NCBI GenBank assembly: GCA_009746045.1
Contig: RPFO01000106.1
Location: 177,501-241,500 of the forward strand
Direction of reading: 5' to 3'
From: Mesostigma viride
Taxonomy: Eukaryota > Streptophyta > Mesostigmatophyceae > Mesostigmatales > Mesostigmataceae
DNA: 64,000 bases
The notes under the pieces were generated by a model. It had not been told where the DNA came from and did not search any database. It saw only the letters and a program-made list of their open reading frames with translations. The translations under genes and the position numbers were made by a program. Below are positions 23,400-35,900 of the stretch, one piece after another; position 1 is the stretch's first letter, and each line of letters begins with the position of its first letter.

Positions 23400-23885
23400 G
23401 GCGGCAGTTGTGTACCACCCCCCGCCTTCCCACGGCAGGTACGCAGCGACTCGCTGTTGTGCTGGCTGCAGTTGTGTACCACCTGTACGGTTTTTGTGTA
23501 CCACCCCGCTCCTTCCCACGGCAGGTACGCAGCGACTCGCTGTTGTCCTGGCTGCAGTTGTGTACCACCTGTACGGTATTTGTGTACCACCCCCCTCCTT
23601 CCCACGGCAGGTACGCAGCGACTCGCTGTTGTCCTGGCTGCAGTTGTGTACCACCTGTACGGTATTTGTGTACCACCCCCCTCCTTCCCACGGCAGGTAC
23701 GCAGCGACTCGCTGTTGTCCTGGCTGAAGTTGTGTACCACCTGTACGGTTTTTGTGTACCACCCCGCTCCTTCCCACGGCAGGTACGCAGCGACCCGCTG
23801 TCGACCTGGCTGCAGTTGTGTACCACCTGTACGGTATTTGTGTACCACCCCCCTCCTTCCCGCGGCAGTTGTGTACCACCTTCGG
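23400..23885 (+). repeat. 86-bp tandem repeat array, locus 1
   Basis: Five to six units with an exact 86-bp period; the word GGTACGCAGCGAC starts at 23,438, 23,524, 23,610, 23,696 and 23,782. Each unit also carries GTTGTGTACCACCTGTACGG and a second GTGTACCACC, so the short word GTGTACCACC occurs twice per unit. The array sits in the 870-bp gap between a minus-strand gene starting at 23,156 and the plus-strand transposase gene starting at 24,026. Confidence 0.95.
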
Positions 23886-24025
23886 TTTAGTTAGGTATTG
23901 GTATAAGCCTCGTGTTGTAATTGCTGTACGTCCATGGCGTTTGTTGCAACTGGAGGTGTATACAATATTAATGGGACGACACTGCATGGCAACGATGCGC
24001 ACGGAATTGTCAGCCTGACAAGCAA

Positions 24026-27000
24026 ATGAGCTGGCTGAAGACTCGTCGATCTCAGGCATATTACAAGTCCCCCCAAAAGTCGTTCGTATGTGAGGCCCTT
24101 GAACGTTCTCGTCGTCAGGCACCCTTCTCGTTCCCCGATATCGGTCCACAACCGCTCGTCGCGCGCCCCAATGTCGGTGCCTCCGGGTCCGTTCCCAGCG
24201 GCGGGAACGACGGAGCCAAACGGCGAAGGCTGTTTGGTGAGCCACGCCAGGAATGCCCGCAAGGTGAACAGCTGTTGAAGACCGCCGAAGCTGTTGAAGT
24301 GGCTGAAGTGGATACACGGTCGCCGGAGCCCGATGCGGCGGGCATGGAAGGCGTAGAGCCTGCTGAGCCGCGCCCTGATGACTCAATGGAGGAGGAATGG
24401 GGGGCGATGGCGGAGGAGGAATTTACGGCAGACGGTGGGGCAGGGGGGGCGATGGCGGAGGAGGGGCTTACGACAGACGGTGGGGGAGGAACGGCTGGTG
24501 ATGTTGAGGCCGGCGCCGGCCGTGCATCAAGAAACCCATGGGCATGGTCTAAGCCGTTGTCTGGGAACGCGGATTTTACACAGGCTTCGCTTTTCTGCAT
24601 AGCCACGGAGTTTGGTCTTCCTGATAAGTGCATCGAAGCGTTTCAGGAACTGGCGAAGCACCCACAATACAGTGTGACCAGCCACGGGGAGTTCGGCGTG
24701 GCTAGGAGACGGTCATTGGAGAAGGGCCTGCCCCTTGCGGACGCACTGACTGTGAATTGGGTCCCAGCGGAGGCAGAGGGCGATCCTTTGCGTGAGGCAG
24801 TCAAGTTCACTTACATCAGCATACAGTCAACGCTATCCGCTCTGCTGCAGAATGAGTCGTTCACGGGGAAACTGTTGCTAGAACACGAGATGAATGAGGA
24901 TCGGCGTGTGTGGACTTTCAATCAGACCCAGTTTTACAACACCCATCCAACAGTTCAACAACAGGAGGTGCAGCTTCCCGCCTTGGCAGCAAGTTCCAGT
25001 GAGAAGCGGCAGAGTGTCGTCCGCATTGGGGACACCATCATGGTGTTAATGGACAACAACAAGGGGCAGCGAAAGCGAGAAGAACTTTGCCTTGTCCGCG
25101 CTGTCTTCATGCAAGTAAACGCTGACGGTACTCGTGAGCCATGGGCGAAAGTCCGGTAAGTGGCACGGATGGTGCTTTTGTGTCGATGTACACTCATCAT
25201 GATATGCCCTTGGGATTGCACATGCTGAGTTAATTGCATTCTGCTGAAAACAGATTGGTGTCTGTCCGGGCTCCCTTGTTGGTTGGTACCAGTTGACCAC
25301 TATAAACTGCCGTAATGGGCATGCATTCGGGCCAGTGCAAGCATGGTTATTAAACTGGGTTGTGGGAAGTGCAATGTTTGCACCATATATCAAGTATGAT
25401 GACAGTGTTTATGCAGCAATGTGGTGTGTTTAGAGACCAAATAATGTCGTAGCCTTTTTGGTCCTGCATGAGCGCAAAGTTCCGAACACTATTTTCCCGA
25501 GGTTAGCCACTCCTCGGCATCCTCGGCATCCTAAATTGAGACCACGCATGCGCAGGATGACACAGAGTGCACTACATTTGGTGGGAGGATATTGACGTGT
25601 GCACGTCCAGCACGCTTGGATGGATCTAGTATTGTATATTGATGACAATCCTATAGTATTTGCCCGCCGTCATGATGCCTGCAGGTTCTTCTACCGCGCA
25701 AGGGATTGTCCGGGGGGGACCGTACCGCGGGATGCCGATCGTGTCAGTGAGGTCTTCTGGACGAAGCATGAGCAGGAGATCTCTTTACTGAACTACGGGG
25801 GTCACATTGACGTGGTTGGCGTCCGTAAGTGGAGGAAATTTGCCGAGGCTGACCGAGAGGGCGGGCGAGTGTTCTTCATGCGCAGGTCGTACAACCTGTC
25901 CCCGGACAAGCCTCGGTACAAGAGGCTGAGATTCTCTAGATGGGAAGCCGAATTCCGCTGTTACCGCCCTTCTAAGTCTGGTCTACCCATCCTATATTTG
26001 GTAGTGGCGTTGTGGGATGACTCATTTGAGGAGTATCTCCATCGGCATGGGACGCTGGAAGCGCATTTGTTCACTGTTCTGAACATCGAGCGCGCCGACA
26101 ACAAGTCAAGAGACATGATCTTCCCCATCACCGTGAGAGATACACATGTGCCACGAGAGGCAGTCCTTGAGTGTCTTGTGGAGGACATGAATGCGATGGC
26201 AGAGGGCGTGCCCATGCTTGTGAAGTTTCCCAAAACGCCAATGGAGCGGTGGGAAATCCGTGTCGCGAACCTGAACGTGATGGATTCGGCCGCCCGCAAC
26301 GGCGCGATGGGGCACAAGGGTTGCACCGGCGACAAAGTGAGTGATGTTGTCACGTAGCTTGGTTCGGGGTGCTGCCCATGTGACCTTGATGTATTGGGAA
26401 GCTGTGTTGGTTTGTTATCACCGTAACCATCAGGCCTTCTTTTATTTCTGCGTACCTTGGTGTGCGGCGCATTGTGGGTGTGTGCGCCACTGCAGGGATG
26501 CCCCTTTTGCAACGTTCACCACGACGACTGGGCGGATGCGACGGTGGACGTGGCGGAGTACATGCGCAGTGAGAAGCAAACGGCGGAAATATTGGAGGAG
26601 ATGGAGGGCATGGCGACGGCCACGGCACGGAAAGAGAAGGCGAAGGAGACCGGGGTGATGTATCAGCCGCTGTGGCCTTGGCGGGATCTTCGATTCTTTG
26701 ACCGCTACCGGCAGTATCCGATGGATATCTTTCACAATCTGACGTTGGGTCTATGTAAGCAGGTGGCTCGCTACCTCGAGGAGGATGGAATTCCCACTCG
26801 CCAGCACCCGGAGTTGGATGCTTGGGTAAGCGCACACCCCACGCGCGTCGGGAGCCGGCTGCCGCAGGGGAAAGCTTTTACCTTGTATCCACATTACAAG
26901 GGAATGGAGCTGCTGACCCTGCTGTTCCAAATGCCTTTTGCACTTCCCATGCTGCTGCTGAGGAGGCGGAATGAGGGAGATGATAAGGAGAAAAGGAAGG

Positions 27001-28585
27001 CCCGGCGGATCAGCAAGATGGTGATGCACCTCGCCAAGTGGGCGCAGATGATGCTTGGTCCCGTTACGTCTCCAATCTACAACTTGGCTGCGGACAACGT
27101 CTACGCCACTTTTCAAGAGTGTTTCGGCACCTTGTGGCCGCGTGGCAGCCTTGCAGGAAAGGGTCCTGGGGCAATGGCTGAGGCAGCGGATGGCGACGAA
27201 AAGAAGAAAAACGCGGAGAAGAAGAAGAAGAACGCGGAGAAGAAGAAGAAGAGGATGGCACGCCAAGACAATGCCGCCAGCCATAACGTCCACATACCGC
27301 GCCATGCTTTGGCACAGACTGACGATGTGGGTCGTATCTGGTCCTTGGGCCCGCATGAATTTGAGGGGTACCACTTATTCCTGAAATCTCTCATGGAGTC
27401 GATGGCCAAATGCCACAGCAAGGAGCCGGGGCGTTACTTGCTGCAGAAACTACAGGGCTACTTGGCGTGGCAGTCCATGCTGGTTAAGGAGACATCCCAG
27501 CTCGATGAACGCGTGCTGCAAACCTTGCAGGAAAGCAGGATGTTCAACAAGCTGTATCCCAAAGCGTCCGCGACTGGTAGTGGCGCGAGTGGCGGTCCTT
27601 CTGGGCGGGAGGTGTGGGTGCGGGAAGGGGCGACTTTTCCAACGGTCATACACGAGCGCTGCGCGTTGGGGCGCATCGAGCAGGTGAGGAAACGCATGGG
27701 CGCTGTTGCTATGGCTGCGCTGGCGCTAGGGCTAGGGCATTCCTTGGTGTGCTGGGCCGACCCAGCATTTCCCTTCATATGCCCAGGCTAACAACGGCAC
27801 TTGTGTGTTTTGCATGGGGTGCTGTGTGTGTGCAGGTCATGGGGGGCATGCCTTGCGGCCGTAACCCTAAGTCAACACCTACGTTGGCCGAAATTGGCGC
27901 TGACAAGCAGACGGTGGACGAGCTTCTCGCCCCGCTGGGCTGTCCACCCTGGGATGAAGCAACTGGCAGCGTGAAGGTTTATGCTAGTGCAGTAGTCGGT
28001 GCCAGGACCATTACGACTGGGGAGGTCAGGTGCTTCCACACTGATGCATACCCGGCAGGGCAAGTGGCGACAGCAGACTCATTGGCATACCAGGCGGCGG
28101 ACAATGTGGACGCTGAATTTTGGTTTGCTGAGGTTGGCACCATCTTCATGCTGACGCCTGCTGAGGGGGCCATGGGGAGCATGTGGTTTGTCCCGATTTG
28201 GTTTGAGTCAGGGGATGCAAAGGACGTTCAGGGCAATCCCATGTTCAACATGGACGAAACTGTGACGGACTGTCCTGTGTTCACCAAAGACATGACACTG
28301 TCCTCGCAGTGGAAAGCCACGGGGAAGTATCCACAGCCTCTGTCCTACCTGGGGTCACAGGTCCGACTGTTGCATCAGTGCTGGCGGCGTGGTTACGAAA
28401 CCAAATGCAAAGTAAAGCATGTGGCGGCACGTGTAGGTGACACCACATCAGAACCAGTCCTACAGGTGAAGCACGACCACCTTGGGAACAACCACTACGT
28501 GCTCGATGCGTTTGATTGGGCGTGCCCAGCGTACTATCGTGACCTGCACATGGGGGGCGTGACGGACCAGCATGGGAAACGATGA
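24026..28585 (+). CDS. Putative CACTA/Plavaka/KDZ-like DDE transposase with embedded BAH-like domain (four exons)
   Basis: Exons 24,026-25,155, 25,685-26,336, 26,496-27,683 and 27,836-28,585 join in phase at GT-AG introns (GTAAGT, GTGAGT and GTGAGG donors), giving about 1,239 residues. An acidic N-terminus leads to a WSKPLSGNADFTQASLFCIA block like the start of Plavaka-type transposases. Residues about 330-460 look like a BAH domain: VRIGDTIMVL, then across the first intron KVRFFYR, SEVFWTKHEQEISL and VFFMRRSY. The core follows: LVVALWDDSFEEYL (candidate first Asp about 488), a zinc-binding HKGC...GCPFCNVHH split by intron 2, YPMDIFHNLTLGLCKQ (candidate second Asp about 670), KGMELLTLLFQMPFALP, and a WSLGPHEFEGYHLFLK motif near the end of the catalytic region. 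It probably mobilises the surrounding element. Residue roles are inferred, and the first exon might begin further upstream. Confidence 0.6.
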
Positions 28586-28638
28586 CCTGCACAGGATGGG
28601 CGTGTCAGATAATCACGGCATTTTGTAACGTAGGGAGG

Positions 28639-29010
28639 CCAGTGTATTTATATTATTTGCCATGGGGCTGAGGTTGTGAGCATCCCATTCGTAATGCTCG
28701 TGCCCAGTTTGCGTGTGCCCAGTTTTGGGGACATTGTATTTATATTGTTGGCCATGGGGCTGAGGTTGTGAGCATCCCATTCGTCATGCTCGTGCCCAGT
28801 TTGCGTGTGCCCAGTTTTGGGGACATTGTATTTATATTGTTGGCCATGGGGCTAAGGTTATGAGCATCCCATTCGTCATGCTCGTGCCCAGTTTGCGTGT
28901 GCCCAGTTTTGGGGACATTGTATTTATATTGTTGGCCATGGGGCTGAGGTTGTGAGCATCCCATTCGTCATGCTCGTGCCCAGTTTGCGTGTGCCCAGTT
29001 TTGGGGACAT
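28639..29010 (+). repeat. 92-bp tandem repeat, four copies
   Basis: Units start near ACATTGTATTTATATTGTTG with a constant 92-bp spacing (28,731, 28,823, 28,915, 29,007) and contain GTGCCCAGTTTGCGTGTGCC. The array begins about 50 bp after the transposase stop codon, so it lies in the 3' flank or 3' UTR of that gene. Confidence 0.92.
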
Positions 29011-29339
29011 CCTATTTAAATGTTTTTCTGTATTCATATACGTGGTAAGGGAACGACCCATTAGTAAATTTTCTGAGACTTTGCAAGTGAAATCAGACAA
29101 CTATGCTCCATGTACACTGCATGATACACCTGGATATCAAATATTACATAACTTGGTTAAGGTTTCTTTCCATCACTCCGAGGGCTCCTGATCTGTGGCT
29201 CGCCAATGGGTGCACGAGATTAAGCAATTGATATGACCTTTTGTGGATGCCCTACCTAACGCGAGGGCATGATCATCTTACCATGCAGTGATCAGAACCT
29301 GGGGCCAGGCTTTTTAAGGCAACGAGACAAGTGGGGCGT

Positions 29340-29480
29340 CATATTCATAGGTTAATTAATTCATTAATTAATTAATTAATGAGGAACATCACTCCGTTGG
29401 GAGTCAATGGAGCACATATCCATGAGAAGGGGCATATGGCGTTTAAGACATCCTAGGCTACTTCATGCAAGGTTAAACTC
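29340..29480 (-). repeat. SINE-like retroposon end with TTAA tail
   Basis: A TTAATTAATTCATTAATTAA tail precedes ATCACTCCGTTGGGAGTCAA and AAGGGGCATATGGCG. On the minus strand this is the 3' end of the same family as the 10.4-kb and 48.2-kb copies. It directly abuts the long GGAT array, with AAACTCGTGCTCCC between. Confidence 0.6.
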
Positions 29481-29496
29481 GTGCTCCCTTTCTGCT

Positions 29497-31057
29497 TCAT
29501 GGATGGATGGATGGATGGATGGATGGATGGATGGATGGATGGATGGATGGATGGATGGATGGATGGATGGATGGATGGATGGATGGATGGATGGATGGAT
29601 GGATGGATGGATGGATGGATGGATGGATGGATGGATGGATGGATGGATGGATGGATGGATGGATGGATGGCTGGCTGGCTGGATGGCTGGATGGATGGAT
29701 GGATGGATGGATGGATGGATGGATGGATGGATGGATGGATGGATGGATGGATGGATGGATGGATGGATGGATGGATGGATGGATGGATGGATGGATGGAG
29801 GGAGGGAGGGAGGGATGGATGGATGGATGGATGGATGGAGGGAGGGAGGGAGGGAGGGAGGGAGGGAGGGAGGATGGATGGATGGATGGATGGATGGATG
29901 GATGGATGGATGGATGGATGGATGGAGGGAGGGAGGGAGGGAGGGAGGGGATGGATGGATGGATGGATGGATGGATGGATGGATGGATGGATGGATGGAT
30001 GGATGGATGGATGGATGGATGGATGGATGGATGGATGGATGGATGGATGGCTGGCTGGCTGGCTGGATGGATGGATGGATGGATGGATGGATGGATGGAT
30101 GGATGGATGGATGGATGGATGGATGGATGGATGGATGGATGGATGGCTGGATGGATGGATGGATGGATGGATGGATGGATGGATGGATGGATGGATGGAT
30201 GGATGGATGGATGGATGGATGGATGGATGGATGGATGGCTGGCTGGATGGATGGATGGATGGATGGATGGATGGATGGATGGATGGATGGATGGATGGAT
30301 GGATGGATGGATGGATGGATGGATGGATGGATGGATGGATGGATGGATGGATGGATGGATGGGAGGGAGGGAGGGATGGATGGATGGATGGATGGATGGA
30401 GGGAGGGAGGGAGGGAGGGAGGGAGGGAGGGAGGATGGATGGATGGATGGATGGATGGATGGATGGATGGATGGATGGAGGAGGAGGGAGGGAGGGAGGG
30501 AGGGAGGGAGGGATGGATGGATGGATGGATGGATGGATGGATGGATGGATGGATGGAGGGAGGGAGGGAGGGAGGGAGGGAGGGAGGATGGAGGGAGGGA
30601 GGGAGGGAGGGAGGGATGGATGGATGGATGGATGGATGGATGGATGGATGGATGGATGGAGGGAGGGAGGGAGGGAGGGAGGGAGGGAGGGAGGGAGGAG
30701 GGAGGGAGGGAGGGAGGGAGGGAGGGAGGGAGGGAGGGAGGGAGGGAGGGAGGGAGGGAGGGAGGGAGGGAGGGAGGGAGGGAGGGAGGGAGGGAGGGAG
30801 GGAGGGAGGGAGGGAGGGAGGGAGGGAGGGAGGGAGGGAGGGAGGGAGGGAGGGAGGGAGGGAGGGAGGGAGGGAGGGAGGGAGGGAGGGAGGGAGGGAG
30901 GGAGGGAGGGAGGGAGGGAGGGAGGGAGGGAGGGAGGGAGGGTGGGTGGGTGGGTGGGTGGGTGGGTGGGTGGGTGGGTGGGTGGGTGGGTGGGTGGGTG
31001 GGTGGGTGGGATGGATGGATGTGGATGGATGGATGGTGGGTGGGTGGGTGGGTGGGT
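29497..31057. repeat. 1.56-kb tetranucleotide array (GGAT)n / (GGGA)n / (GGGT)n
   Basis: A continuous tetranucleotide tract in which blocks of GGAT, GGGA, GGCT and finally GGGT replace one another. It is mostly GGAT up to about 30,650, pure GGGA to about 30,940, then GGGT with an ATGGATGGATGTGGATGG interruption. All frames are open throughout and give MDGW-, GREG- or HPSI-repeat translations that I do not regard as proteins. It ends 10 bases before the stop codon of the dioxygenase-like gene. Confidence 0.97.
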
Positions 31058-31067
31058 GGTGGACTAC

Positions 31068-32084
31068 TTACACAATCACTGGGCAAACGCTATCTGCGAG
31101 ACCCTGGTTGCCCAGTCGCCTTGCCGTGCTGATGCCCTTGAAAAAAATGCGGCGATTTTCCACCTGGTACGCGGCACCAGCATGCACATGTGCTCCATGC
31201 CATAAAACAACATCACCAGGATTGAGCATCACCTCAGTTTTTCCCTCCCCCCTCTTGGAGATGTCCCTCTTCCTATAATGGCGGATACTATTGTCGTACG
31301 AAACCCAACGTGTGTCGGGTTGTACAGCGATGATGCAACTTACTGGGAAGTATACCTCCCATGCCAAAACTTCACGTGTAAGATCGGAATGGGGCCCTTG
31401 TTCTTTGCAGTTAGCCAGGCTTCGGAGCACCAGCAACTCACGTGGCTTAGGCACGTAGGACATGTCCAGCGCAGCATGCAGGATCTTGACCGCCAATCCC
31501 AAGACGAGCTTCCCAAACGGGCTGTCTTCGTCGATAAGGGCTTGGCTACGTTGCTTTGGAGGGAATGAAAACGTCTTGGTGTTCTCGTTGTACTTCCGAA
31601 AAATTCTGTCAAATTTAGTATCCGGCATGTCTTGCGCAGCATTCAGCATCTGCACGCGTACTTCCTCGCTTACGATGCCTCGTATGACAGTGTATCCCCT
31701 CTCCCTGATATCCGCCGCACACTTCTTTTGTAAAGGGGTTTCGGCAATGTTCCTCTCACGCAATGCCACGTTTTCAATCGCCTTTTCCCCGGCATTCTTC
31801 CGGTTGCCCACACGGTGGTTCTCTTCGGCTTTCAATGCGGCGGGCGTTTTTTTCTTGGCAGGAACCTTCTTGGCCGCCTCCCGCCTTGCTTTTTGCCTTT
31901 CCGCCTGCTGCTTCCTATATGCCAGCAATCCACCAGCCCTCTTGATAGCAGCTTTCTGGTCGATGTCGCGCCACCTGTTTGCCTTCATGATGTTGGCTTG
32001 CATCTTCTTCATGGCTTTGCACGCCTTGGCGACTTCCTGCTCACTTGCCAAGTCGGATTCCAACATTACTACGGAATCCATCAT
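31068..32084 (-). CDS. 2OG-Fe(II) dioxygenase-like protein, copy A
   Basis: The 338-residue product is read from the ATG at 32,084; the frame is open upstream to a TTG. Residues 30-110 are lysine/arginine-rich and helical, probably a nucleic-acid-binding or nuclear-targeting arm. The catalytic part starts at about 125 ([15 protein letters not shown]). It has the double-stranded beta-helix signature: H232-x-D234 in [11 protein letters not shown], a distal histidine (H296, H299 or H301) in [14 protein letters not shown], and arginine 311/312 in ENRRIFFKG, where 2-oxoglutarate would be bound. Spacing resembles phytanoyl-CoA-hydroxylase-like or TET/JBP-like enzymes, but I cannot choose between them. 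It is head-to-head with the protease-like gene (866-bp gap holding an 86-bp repeat array). The stop codon lies against the tetranucleotide array. Confidence 0.6.
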   Translation of the reverse strand: MMDSVVMLESDLASEQEVAKACKAMKKMQANIMKANRWRDIDQKAAIKRAGGLLAYRKQQAERQKARREAAKKVPAKKKTPAALKAEENHRVGNRKNAGEKAIENVALRERNIAETPLQKKCAADIRERGYTVIRGIVSEEVRVQMLNAAQDMPDTKFDRIFRKYNENTKTFSFPPKQRSQALIDEDSPFGKLVLGLAVKILHAALDMSYVPKPRELLVLRSLANCKEQGPHSDLTREVLAWEVYFPVSCIIAVQPDTRWVSYDNSIRHYRKRDISKRGEGKTEVMLNPGDVVLWHGAHVHAGAAYQVENRRIFFKGISTARRLGNQGLADSVCPVIV

Positions 32085-32214
32085 AGACCGGCAAAGAACA
32101 ACAGGGTTCAAAAGCAACCGATAATATGTAAAGGCTGTATCGATCGGGAGGACTTCCGCCGTGCAGCGACAGCTATACCAACCTTGAGGACAACATTGAC
32201 ATTATTAATTTACG

Positions 32215-32735
32215 AGCTGCCAGGACAACAGCGGGTCGCTGCGTGCCTGCCGCCAGAAGGATCGAGGGGGTGGTACACAAATACCGTACAGGTGGTACAC
32301 AACTGCAGCCAGGACAACAGCGAGTCGCTGCGTACCTGCCGTGGGAAGGAGCGGGGTGGTACACAAATACCGTACAGGTGGTACACAACTGCAGCCAGGA
32401 CAACAGCGAGTCGCTGCGTACCTGCCGTGGGAAGGAGCGGGGTGGTACACAAATACCGTACAGGTGGTACACAACTGCAGCCAGGACAACAGCGAGTCGC
32501 TGCGTACCTGCCGTGGGAAGGAGCGGGGTGGTACACAAATACCGTACAGGTGGTACACAACTGCAGCCAGGACCACAGCGAGTCGCTGCGTACCTGCCGT
32601 GGGAAGGAGGGAGGTGGTACACAAAAACCGTACAGGTGGTACACAACTGCAGCCAGGACCACAGCGAGTCGCTGCGTACCTGCCGTGGGAAGGAGCGGGG
32701 TGGTACACAAATACCGTACAGGTGGTACACGCACT
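32215..32735 (-). repeat. 86-bp tandem repeat array, locus 2
   Basis: Six units of the same 86-bp repeat as at 23.4 kb, here in reverse complement (CCGTACAGGTGGTACACAAC and GAGTCGCTGCGTACCTGCCG). It lies between the divergent starts of the dioxygenase-like gene (32,084, minus) and the protease-like gene (32,950, plus). Confidence 0.95.
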
Positions 32736-32949
32736 CGATCGATCGGGTGCCATGCTGGCAATTGTAAGATGCATCGTGTATGATGTATTTAGGTAGTGGC
32801 ACGCAAATGCATGGTTGTACAGTGCAGTGACAGCAGTACAGGCAGAGGTAATGAGGTATCAACATCTGTCCCCCCGATCACGTGAGCCTGAGGTAATTAT
32901 TGGATCACGTTAACGGTAATTACCTTGCAGGCAGTACGCAACCGTAGCA

Positions 32950-35900
32950 ATGGCCGCTAAAGATTGTCGATCCGTTTGGGAGTCACAACAGTATGTATCC
33001 GCGATGGAATATGCGCGCAGCAATTTCCACGTGGTGGTAAGTTCCTTCATGAGTATTCACATTGTAGTCTTGCTTGTGATTCATCGGCGGGTATATGTAT
33101 CTGATGGGTAACAATGTCCCGTTGGAAGCACCGTGTCGGGTCGCGGGGTGCTGCCGACCAATACATCGATGGTTACTGACTGTCTTTGATCGCAGTGCTA
33201 ATGATGGCGCGTGACCATCATAACTGAACGGTCCTGGGTTTGTCGAGCGGTTGCCTGCGTGTGTCTCGCTGTGCGTCTCTGCCCTTGCACCGCAGGCGCA
33301 ACAGTATAAGCTGCCCGAGCAATTCGATCAAGCGTCCAAAGGGTGTCAGAGCACATCCAACTGGGAGAGACTGGCGGTATCAAAGTACATGCTTGACGCA
33401 TTGCAGGGCCGTCGGGCTACTTTTTGTAAGCATGTCACAGCTGGTAATGAGGCCATGGAGAAGCCCGGAGAGGTGGCGGGGACCGAGGAGAGTGATGAGG
33501 GCGAGGAAGAGGTTGCGCAGGCGGTCAGCGGTGAGAAGAAGAAGAAGGGGACCGAGGAGAGTGATGAGGGCGAGGAAGAGGTTGCGCAGGCGGTCAGCGG
33601 TGAGAAGAAGAAGAAGAAGAATGGGAAGGAGTCACCGTATTTGGTTGCGGTGAGTTCCCCTTTGCTTCTTCATGTGCTGCACGTGTACATGGATGTTTGT
33701 ATACTACTACGAAGTTAGAGGAAGCATGAACGGCAATGCTGGACATGTGTGGACTGTTCTTCTCATGTGTTGTTGCTGTAAACCGTTGCTGTGCTGATTT
33801 GTGCATATCCTTGACATGTGTGCAGAGGAGGCAACTAACGCGGGCGGTCCGTTATTGGAGCGGCAAGTGTCTGAAGGAGATGCAGGACCCAGTGGGTGCG
33901 TGCTCGCAGGCGGCAGCTGTACCTGGAGAAGGGTTGTCGGGAACACCGGGGGATGCACTTGTCCTGGACGCCGCGGCGTTGTGTCAGATGATCTGCAACC
34001 GCGCAGTGGCGTCGTTGCCCCACGTGGCGGCTGCGTTGGTTACTGCGGGGGAGGGCTCCTTCGGGCCGCGCATGCTGGCACACATGGCACTGTCTGCTCA
34101 GGTAGGCGACTGTGTGATTGCTTGTTGCATGCAACATGTTGACGACAATCTTTATTTGCATATGGGAACAGCGCGTTGATTACTTATTCATATGTGACAG
34201 CAAAATGTGGCCTGTGCTTTCTCTCCCTGCTGGTGGATGTAATGTTAGGCACAGCACATGCGAATATCGGCTGTCCTCTTTGCTGATACTGCATGAATGA
34301 CTCAATGCGTAACCCGCTTTCTCTCAGCACTGAATCTGTGGCACGAGAGGGGTGAGGGGGGCGGCATCGGACAAGATGCTGAAGAGATGTAGAATCAAAC
34401 AGATGGGAGGGGAAGCCAAAGTTACATGTGCAAGGAGACGTGTCCAGGGGGGGGGGGGGGGGGCAGAGAATTGGAATTGAGTAGGAGGACAGCCAGATGG
34501 TATGGGCAACAGGACGGAAAGAATGTGGGTGTAATGGGGTGCTGGCATGCATGGATGGGTGTAATGGGGTGCTGGCATGCGTGGATGGGTGTAATGGGGT
34601 GCTGGCATGCGTGGATGGGTGTAATGGGGTGCTGGCATGCGTGGATGGGTGTAATGGGGTGCTGGCATGCGTGGATGGTTGTAATGGGGTGCTGGCATGC
34701 ATGGATGGGTGTAATGGGGTGCTGGCATGCATGGATGGTTGTAATGGGGTGCTGGCATGCATGGATGGGTGTAATGGGGTGCTGGCATGCATGGATGGTT
34801 GTAATGGGGTGCTGGCATGCGTGGATGGGTGTAATGGGGTGCTGGCATGCGTGGATGGGTGTAATGGGGTGCTGGCATGCGTGGATGGGTGTAATGGGGT
34901 GCTGGCATGCATGGATGGGTGTCATGGGGTGCTGGCATGCATGGATGGTTGTAATGGGGTGCTGGCATGCGTGGATGGGTGTAATGGGGTGCTGGCATGC
35001 GTGGATGGGTGTAATGGGGTGCTGGCATGCGTGGATGGGTGTAATGGGGTGCTGGCATGCATGGATGGGTGTCATGGGGTGCTGGCATGCATGGATGGTT
35101 GTAATGGGGTGCTGGCATGCATGGATGGGTGTAATGGGGTGCTGGCATGCATGGATGGTTGTAATGGGGTGCTGGCATGCATGGATGGGTGTAATGGGGT
35201 GCTGGCATGCGTGGATGGGTGTAATGGGGTGCTGGCATGCATGGATGGGTGTAATGGAAGAGAATACGCATCCTTTTTGCCGGGGTCCTTACACCTTTCC
35301 CCTAGACTCCTTGTTTTACTTTATTCTGTGGGAACATGCAGCTGGGAGGCATCCACATGCATGGAGTAACGGCTCCACTTGGGCAGCCAGGACATGCGAC
35401 CACTGGGCCGCTCCGCGAGGGCCTGGCAACGGAAGGGAGACTGCCGAAGAAGCGGGCCACAGGGCAGCCCCGCGAGGGCCTGGCAACGGCAGGGGGACTG
35501 CCGAAGAAGCGGGCCACAGGGCAGCCCCGCGAGGGCCTGGCAACGGCAGGGGGACTGCCGAAGAAGCGGGCCACAGGGCAGCCCCGCGAGGGCCTGGCAA
35601 CGGCAGGGAGACTGACGAAGAAGCAGGCCACAGGGCAGCCGGGGAGGGCGGCACAGAGGCCGGGGGCGGAGGCGGAGGTGGCGGGGAGGGGGGTGGAGGA
35701 GGGAGTTCCAGAGACGATGGCGGAGGAGGGGGAGACGGGGCCGGAGGCGGGGAGGAAGGCGGAGGCGGCGGGGACGGGGGGGACGAGGGAGTTCTAGAGA
35801 CGATGGCGGAGGAGGGGGAGACGGGGGCGGAGGCGGGGAGGAAGGCGGAGGCGGCGGGGAGGGGGGGGACGAGGGAGTTCTAGAGACGATGGCGGAGGAG

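Noticed and set aside
23400-23885. CRISPR-like array
   Set aside because: The 86-bp units are repeated throughout with no unique spacers, and the context is eukaryotic. The same applies to the 15-, 30- and 92-bp arrays.
25500-25684. Transposase exon 2 starting at 25,556 or 25,611
   Set aside because: The acceptor at 25,611 gives the wrong phase, and 25,556 leads to an in-frame TGA. Only the acceptor ending at 25,684 is in phase and continues the BAH-like pattern.
29497-31205. Open frames of more than 500 codons (MDGW, GREG and HPSI repeats) on both strands
   Set aside because: A tetranucleotide array without stop codons is open in every frame, and the translations have no independent support.
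34426-35271. Long frames encoding MGCWHAW-, ACMDGCN- or HACQHPITP-type repeats
   Set aside because: They are read through a 30-bp minisatellite that lies between a good splice donor and acceptor. I treat it as intronic.
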